From NCBI RefSeq assembly GCF_024138165.1, contig NZ_CP100000.1, positions 1,426,001-1,490,000 of the forward strand: a stretch of 64,000 nucleotides of DNA, in the 5' to 3' direction. The notes beneath the pieces were generated by a model. The model was not told the DNA's origin. It saw only the letters and a program-made list of their open reading frames with translations, and ran no database searches. The position numbers and the translations under genes are program-made. Of the stretch, positions 59,722-64,000 are shown one piece after another (positions within the stretch are counted from its first letter, which is position 1; every line of letters starts with the position of its first letter). Source of the DNA: Halorussus vallis (GTDB lineage Archaea > Halobacteriota > Halobacteria > Halobacteriales > Haladaptataceae).

Positions 59722-62259
59722 TTATTCTATCAGGTGCTGGATTTCTCGTCGTTTTTCCTGTGGGAGGTGCTCTTTACACTGTTCGAATACAGATTGAAGC
59801 ATTCCTTGTTGAGTTGGTGCAGAGACATGTGTTTTGACAGCTTCCCCACCAGCGTAGAGAATGGCCCGTGTTAACCGTTCGAGCACCGTCCTGCGTAGAT
59901 GGGACTCGTTCATGTACCTAATTGAGCTGAATCGTCGGAGGCGTGGCGTCGCCTGAAAACGGTCTCTAATCCCCTCTATACTTTCCCCAATCATTTCGAC
60001 TAATTCATTGATACGGTCTGCGTCGAGGTGTTCGGGGTCTGGATATTTGGCCGGGAAACAACATCCGATAAGCTCCTCGAAGGCCCAGCCATGTTGGTTA
60101 AAGTAGGTTTCTTGATCGCCTGCAAGGTGATCCTCGACGATGATTGAGGCAAGAAGGAGATGCGGTGATACGTGAGTCTGCAGGCCTTGATAGACATCGT
60201 TTGCGATGTTAGCATCCTGACGCGCCGTGAGGCGGGCAGTCGCGCAAATGTATTCAAGTATACTTTCAAGCTGGCCTCGTTCTTGAGTTGAATAGGTCTC
60301 TTTCATCGAATTCCGACAAAGCTGCGTCGGCACTTCTGTTTCGGCAAAGAGTTCGTCGATCGCGAGCAGATTGAGCGTCGTCGCATTGATCGCCTGAAGA
60401 CGATCCCCGATCGCTTCGAATGGGAGATAGGATTGACTCATCATCCGACCATAGTCGTTGAGATCTTCCTGCCACCCTTCGTAGAACGATTCAACGAGAT
60501 CGTCCGGATCACGGCTCGTCGTTTGCTTCCACGATCGCACGTGAAGCCCACCCTTCGGCCCTTCTTGCTTAGTACTGCCCTGATTCGACGTCGACGATTC
60601 ATCGCCGACCGTTCGCATTGCTTCGAGTAGTCCGTTCAGCGACTCCACGACCAGCGCCTTTTGCTCCGCATCACTATCGTAGAGTTTGTGAAGCGCAAAG
60701 GGAACGACCTTCTTTCCCGCGTCACTGGCGGCCGCATCTGCGGCTTGATCAGTCGAGGGGCGGTGTGTTTGGACCCAACGCTGTGAGGATTCAATCGCGT
60801 CACAAATTAGCCGCGCTCGAGCAGGCTGTCTGAACACCTTATCCTCGGCATTGGAATGGAACTCTTTCGAGACCGAGAATTCATCATAGTCTCCATCCTC
60901 ATCAGCTTCCCAGGACAGATCAGTCCCTTGCAATACGAACGTTTGTGACCTCTGTTCACTGTTCCCGGGGGTCGCATCGAGACGTAACTCATCTTCCAAC
61001 CTTTTTCGGAGCTCACTGCTTGCGACACCACTAATCTGGAGCGTTCCTCCATCATAGGACACATGCCTCGTGTACGTGACGCTATGCAGGACAAGCGATT
61101 CCGATGGCTCTTCACCACTACTTTGGTCATTCGGCTTTGAATCAACGTCAATTCCTGGAACGAACGATTCGGCCTCGAATGGCTCAGCTCCCTCAAAGGG
61201 CTTCCCTTCGAAGAGATATGTAAAGTGATCTGGATCAGGAACGCGACGGAGAACAACTGCCTCGACGTTCCCGTCATCAGTAATTGCGGTTTGGCGTAGT
61301 GCTGCAAGCGAGGCGTTCGCACTCCCGCTCAGACAATACGAAGCCGCGTCAGTCTCAATGACGAGTACTTTCCCATGGACATATCTACTAGCGGTAAATA
61401 GACTGGCACTCGCGGTCGGGACGTGAAGCCACTCCCTTAGGTCAGCGACTGGAAGCTGTGTGCGCTCGTCCTGAACCCAGAGGTGAACGTCGATCCCCTC
61501 TTCGGTGAATGTCTGTGGAATCCGGAGTGATGAGCCATAGAATGGTGCTGCGATTTGCACTCGGTTAATCGATTCATTATGATTGCTGATCCGATCACGG
61601 AGCTGCTCCAGAATGGGCCGTCGGAGGTTATGCAGGAAAGTGAGTTCACGCCATGCGTTCTTCCCTGTCTCAACGTTCTGTAGCCAGTCGCTTGCCGCGA
61701 GCGTTTCTCTCACCCGCTGTTCGGTGATCGGGTCGATCGAGCGCGCAAGTGGTGTGGTGAGGAATTCTTCGAAGAACTCTCTGATATTCTGGAGCACTTC
61801 AGCTTGTTCCCGTAGATGTGCGATGTCAGTATCATTGAGATCAGTTACGACACCATCCTCGGTGACATCGGTTGCCTCGACGGCGACCTTTGTCACGACC
61901 TCCTGGTTGCTTGTAAAGCCTAGTTGTGTGAGATTGGCACTGGAGATATACGCATAGACACGGTTCGATCCCGCGAAGTAGTGGATTTTCGGATGGAACG
62001 CTCGTCGTGGGCCAACATCGACTGGAGCAAGGGCGTATCGTTGCCCCACGTGTTGAGGCTGTGACTCTGGATCGGCTGTAGTGAGCGTCTGCTCGTAATG
62101 AGCGGCGTCCACGAGAACGGCGACGTTCGCCCCTACGTTCTTGTCACGAAGCGCCGGAAGGACCGATCGCTCGAAGAAACCAGCAGCGAATGGGAACGTC
62201 GTCATGATCGCCCCAGTGACGTTACGGTCGTCGGTATCGAGATCACGAAGCAGATTCAT
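59722..62259 (-). CDS. Phospholipase-D-like protein with large helical C-terminus
   Basis: This 845-residue protein has two PLD-type half sites: AFHPKIHYFAGSNRVYAYIS followed by SANLTQLGF (His89, Lys91), and RYVHGKVLVIETDAASYCLS followed by GSANASLAAL (His294, Lys296, Asp303). The first lacks the Asp of a full HKD motif. PLD-like proteins in defence islands act as nucleases. Residues from about 450 to 845 are mostly helical and unlike any domain I know. The start codon ATG overlaps the last four bases of the upstream gene's stop (ATGA), so the two form an operon and probably a complex. Confidence 0.85.
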   Translation of the reverse strand: MNLLRDLDTDDRNVTGAIMTTFPFAAGFFERSVLPALRDKNVGANVAVLVDAAHYEQTLTTADPESQPQHVGQRYALAPVDVGPRRAFHPKIHYFAGSNRVYAYISSANLTQLGFTSNQEVVTKVAVEATDVTEDGVVTDLNDTDIAHLREQAEVLQNIREFFEEFLTTPLARSIDPITEQRVRETLAASDWLQNVETGKNAWRELTFLHNLRRPILEQLRDRISNHNESINRVQIAAPFYGSSLRIPQTFTEEGIDVHLWVQDERTQLPVADLREWLHVPTASASLFTASRYVHGKVLVIETDAASYCLSGSANASLAALRQTAITDDGNVEAVVLRRVPDPDHFTYLFEGKPFEGAEPFEAESFVPGIDVDSKPNDQSSGEEPSESLVLHSVTYTRHVSYDGGTLQISGVASSELRKRLEDELRLDATPGNSEQRSQTFVLQGTDLSWEADEDGDYDEFSVSKEFHSNAEDKVFRQPARARLICDAIESSQRWVQTHRPSTDQAADAAASDAGKKVVPFALHKLYDSDAEQKALVVESLNGLLEAMRTVGDESSTSNQGSTKQEGPKGGLHVRSWKQTTSRDPDDLVESFYEGWQEDLNDYGRMMSQSYLPFEAIGDRLQAINATTLNLLAIDELFAETEVPTQLCRNSMKETYSTQERGQLESILEYICATARLTARQDANIANDVYQGLQTHVSPHLLLASIIVEDHLAGDQETYFNQHGWAFEELIGCCFPAKYPDPEHLDADRINELVEMIGESIEGIRDRFQATPRLRRFSSIRYMNESHLRRTVLERLTRAILYAGGEAVKTHVSAPTQQGMLQSVFEQCKEHLPQEKRREIQHLIE

Positions 62260-64000
62260 CGGTCTTCACCAAGATTGACGTCGAATGCCCGAATGAGTTT
62301 CCGACCACGTGGAGTCAGTTGAATCCCGCTCAGGTCGGCCCCCTCGGTCAGGCCGAGTTCATAGAAGATATCGCCGAGTCGCTCGAATTTGAGCGTCGGG
62401 GCGTTGGGTCGGCCGTTGTTGTACTGTTGCTCGAATGAGAGCGAACGGTCGACATCCATCGAGAGCAGCTGCGGGGATTTCCCATTACTCTCGCCCATCT
62501 TCTCGTACAGACGCTCAAAATAATGCTCGACCAGCCACCGTTCAGTGAGTTCGGCGACAGTAGTTCCGAACGCCGTCCCGTCAATGGATCCGACCTTCTG
62601 CGTAGCCCGCGGGATCAATTGTAGACTGACATCGTCATCGAGCAGTCGCCAGATCGTCAATGGCCCTGGATGAGTATTCGCCGTCCTGAACCACTCGACA
62701 AACGGTGCTAACTCGTCTTTGGCGAAGTACTGCACATACCGTGTAGAGAGACGAGCAAGTTGGAGGGCGCCGTAGGCCATCACACGTCGACTCTTCGATA
62801 GCGACGGAGATTCCCTGAGCGTCTGGTTGAGCACCTGCCGGTAGGCTCGCTCGCTCTGATTCGTGAGCTGGAAGGGATCACCATCTAGTTCGTTCGCTTG
62901 CAGCCGATCAGCAACATCACGCCATGTCCCCGTGAACGAGCCCACATCGTTGTCAATCTCGACCGTGATGTTACCACTGTAAGCCATCCCAAAGTAGATC
63001 GTGTCTCGGATCTGTGTAAGACGTGAGCGCTCTTTCTCGCCCTCAGTTACTGTGAGTCCGGAGAGTCCTCGTTCGATTGTATCGTCAAATTCCTCATGCC
63101 CGATGAGCATCTCAAGGAGCGGTTCCGGCTGAATCGGTTCTTCTTCCCGGACGGCCTCAAGGAGCCCAATAAACATCGCTTGAAAGGCATGAGACGTGTG
63201 TTCCGCATGGACCAGAAGGCGCCATATCTCACGAATATCCGCTAACTCGCCAAACATCGGCTGTGTTGTCGGCCTCGTCGTTACCCACTCCCCGAGCGCC
63301 AGCAACATGACGAGTGAGCACCGGACGTAGAAATCTCGTCCCGTTTCGAAGAACCGTCCGAGATCCTCGCTGAAATCAGCATCCTCGACAAATTCAGTTC
63401 CGACCAGCGTTGCCTCGATGGTCGTCTCAAGGCTCCGCTCTTCACGCACGTCGCTGGTCAGAAACGGACGCAGATCAAGTAGGTCCGGCTGCGGATCAAG
63501 ATCGAACTGGAGTTCATCGTAGTGTCCTGTCCGTGTCACGAGATAAAAATACGAACGGGTGAGCAGCTCCTGTTCACGGTTGGAGAGCTGGCAGAGACAC
63601 CCTCCGGAGGCAAACCGATGGATAAGCTCCATCTCGACCTCGTCATTTTCAACCGCCGCACGAACCTCGTCAAACTCGACGTCAATTGCATCGTCGAACG
63701 CCTCCGCGAGTTGTTCCCCAAGCGGAGTCACCGTCCATTCGTTTTCAAAGAGGTGGAGCCGATAGAGAATTCCCTTGTAGTACTGATCGAAGCGCGCCCT
63801 GTCAGCGCCGGCAATGGTCAGGTCCGCAGGCTCGATACTAATTCGGTCGACGGTCGAGTCATTGAGGGTCGTCTGAAGCTCGTCGGACACACCCATGATA
63901 CCGTTTGTTTCGATTACTGAGGCAGGATGGTCATGGAGGATGCTCCCGAGTAAGAACACCTTCTCATATTGGGCGCGCTCAGATGGTGTGTGTTGGTCGA
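62256..64000 (-). CDS. Large partner protein of the PLD-like gene (N-terminus outside window)
   Basis: This protein has at least 580 residues. A GTG at 63959 could start a 567-residue form, but the frame stays open to the window edge and the bases before GTG read DQHTPSERAQYEKVFLLGSI without a break, so the gene more likely continues upstream. It is helical and acidic, with a C-terminal winged-helix-like end (YELGLTEGADLSGIQLTPRG). No catalytic motif was seen. It overlaps the PLD-like gene by 4 bases. Defence helicase or nuclease partners may lie beyond the edge. Confidence 0.65.
   Translation of the reverse strand, partial: DQHTPSERAQYEKVFLLGSILHDHPASVIETNGIMGVSDELQTTLNDSTVDRISIEPADLTIAGADRARFDQYYKGILYRLHLFENEWTVTPLGEQLAEAFDDAIDVEFDEVRAAVENDEVEMELIHRFASGGCLCQLSNREQELLTRSYFYLVTRTGHYDELQFDLDPQPDLLDLRPFLTSDVREERSLETTIEATLVGTEFVEDADFSEDLGRFFETGRDFYVRCSLVMLLALGEWVTTRPTTQPMFGELADIREIWRLLVHAEHTSHAFQAMFIGLLEAVREEEPIQPEPLLEMLIGHEEFDDTIERGLSGLTVTEGEKERSRLTQIRDTIYFGMAYSGNITVEIDNDVGSFTGTWRDVADRLQANELDGDPFQLTNQSERAYRQVLNQTLRESPSLSKSRRVMAYGALQLARLSTRYVQYFAKDELAPFVEWFRTANTHPGPLTIWRLLDDDVSLQLIPRATQKVGSIDGTAFGTTVAELTERWLVEHYFERLYEKMGESNGKSPQLLSMDVDRSLSFEQQYNNGRPNAPTLKFERLGDIFYELGLTEGADLSGIQLTPRGRKLIRAFDVNLGEDR

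Noticed and set aside
59722-64000. Complete DISARM or Dpd system
   Set aside because: A PLD-like protein is present, but no DrmA/DrmB helicase, methylase or DpdA-like transglycosylase is visible; the window edge prevents a decision.

Overview
The window looks like one stretch of a haloarchaeal replicon (class Halobacteria). The evidence is very acidic proteins, high G+C, TATA-like boxes about 27 bases before many start codons (leaderless genes), and lineage-typical genes: an LWR-salt protein, DUF5778, archaeal DnaG primase, glutamyl-tRNA reductase, a MoeA fused to a PBP-like domain, and a Vms1-type release factor. The genus cannot be named from this alone.

Layout. 1-41 kb is mostly G+C-rich housekeeping sequence: a sugar-phosphate isomerase cut by the window edge, a glycosyltransferase, moeA, a HAD hydrolase, pterin dehydratase, hemA, a cold-shock protein, two cis-prenyltransferase genes with a DUF92 polyprenol-kinase-like gene, dnaG, a ZIP transporter, msrB, a sulfatase-like hydrolase, fructosamine kinase, BrkB, Vms1-like, a beta-helix protein, a sulfite-oxidase-like enzyme, a K+ channel, ATP-type PEPCK, an NCS2 purine/pyrimidine permease, a site-2 protease, a purine phosphoribosyltransferase and a GET3/ArsA ATPase. 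Intergenic spaces here carry two dispersed repeat families (A and B) and many long perfect palindromes, several of which also lie inside reading frames. One PPOX-type gene is broken by a small MITE-like insertion with inverted-repeat ends.

41-45 kb holds two secreted, extremely acidic Gln/Asn/Asp repeat proteins, the larger 670 residues, whose repeats recall curlin repeats.

45-64 kb is an accessory island. By eye it is clearly more A+T-rich from 47 kb to 57 kb. Two GIY-YIG-like genes of exactly equal length, about 86% identical, lie 10 kb apart in direct orientation; the remains of a third N-terminus sit upstream of the first. Between them are an OLD-type ATPase-TOPRIM nuclease flanked by degenerate 194-bp repeats, membrane proteins, a stand-alone WYL-like domain, a PD-(D/E)XK-like nuclease with duplicated C-terminal domains, a zinc-ribbon/GNAT protein, a DUF6884-like protein and a second nuclease-like protein forming an operon with the second GIY-YIG gene. 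Next come a possible nucleotide-modification-associated protein, two related small ribbon-helix-helix-like proteins, a tyrosine recombinase and a short membrane protein overlapping it. The right edge carries an operon of a phospholipase-D-like protein and a large partner that runs off the window. The mix of nucleases, a recombinase and duplications suggests a defence or mobile island; no complete known defence system was recognised.
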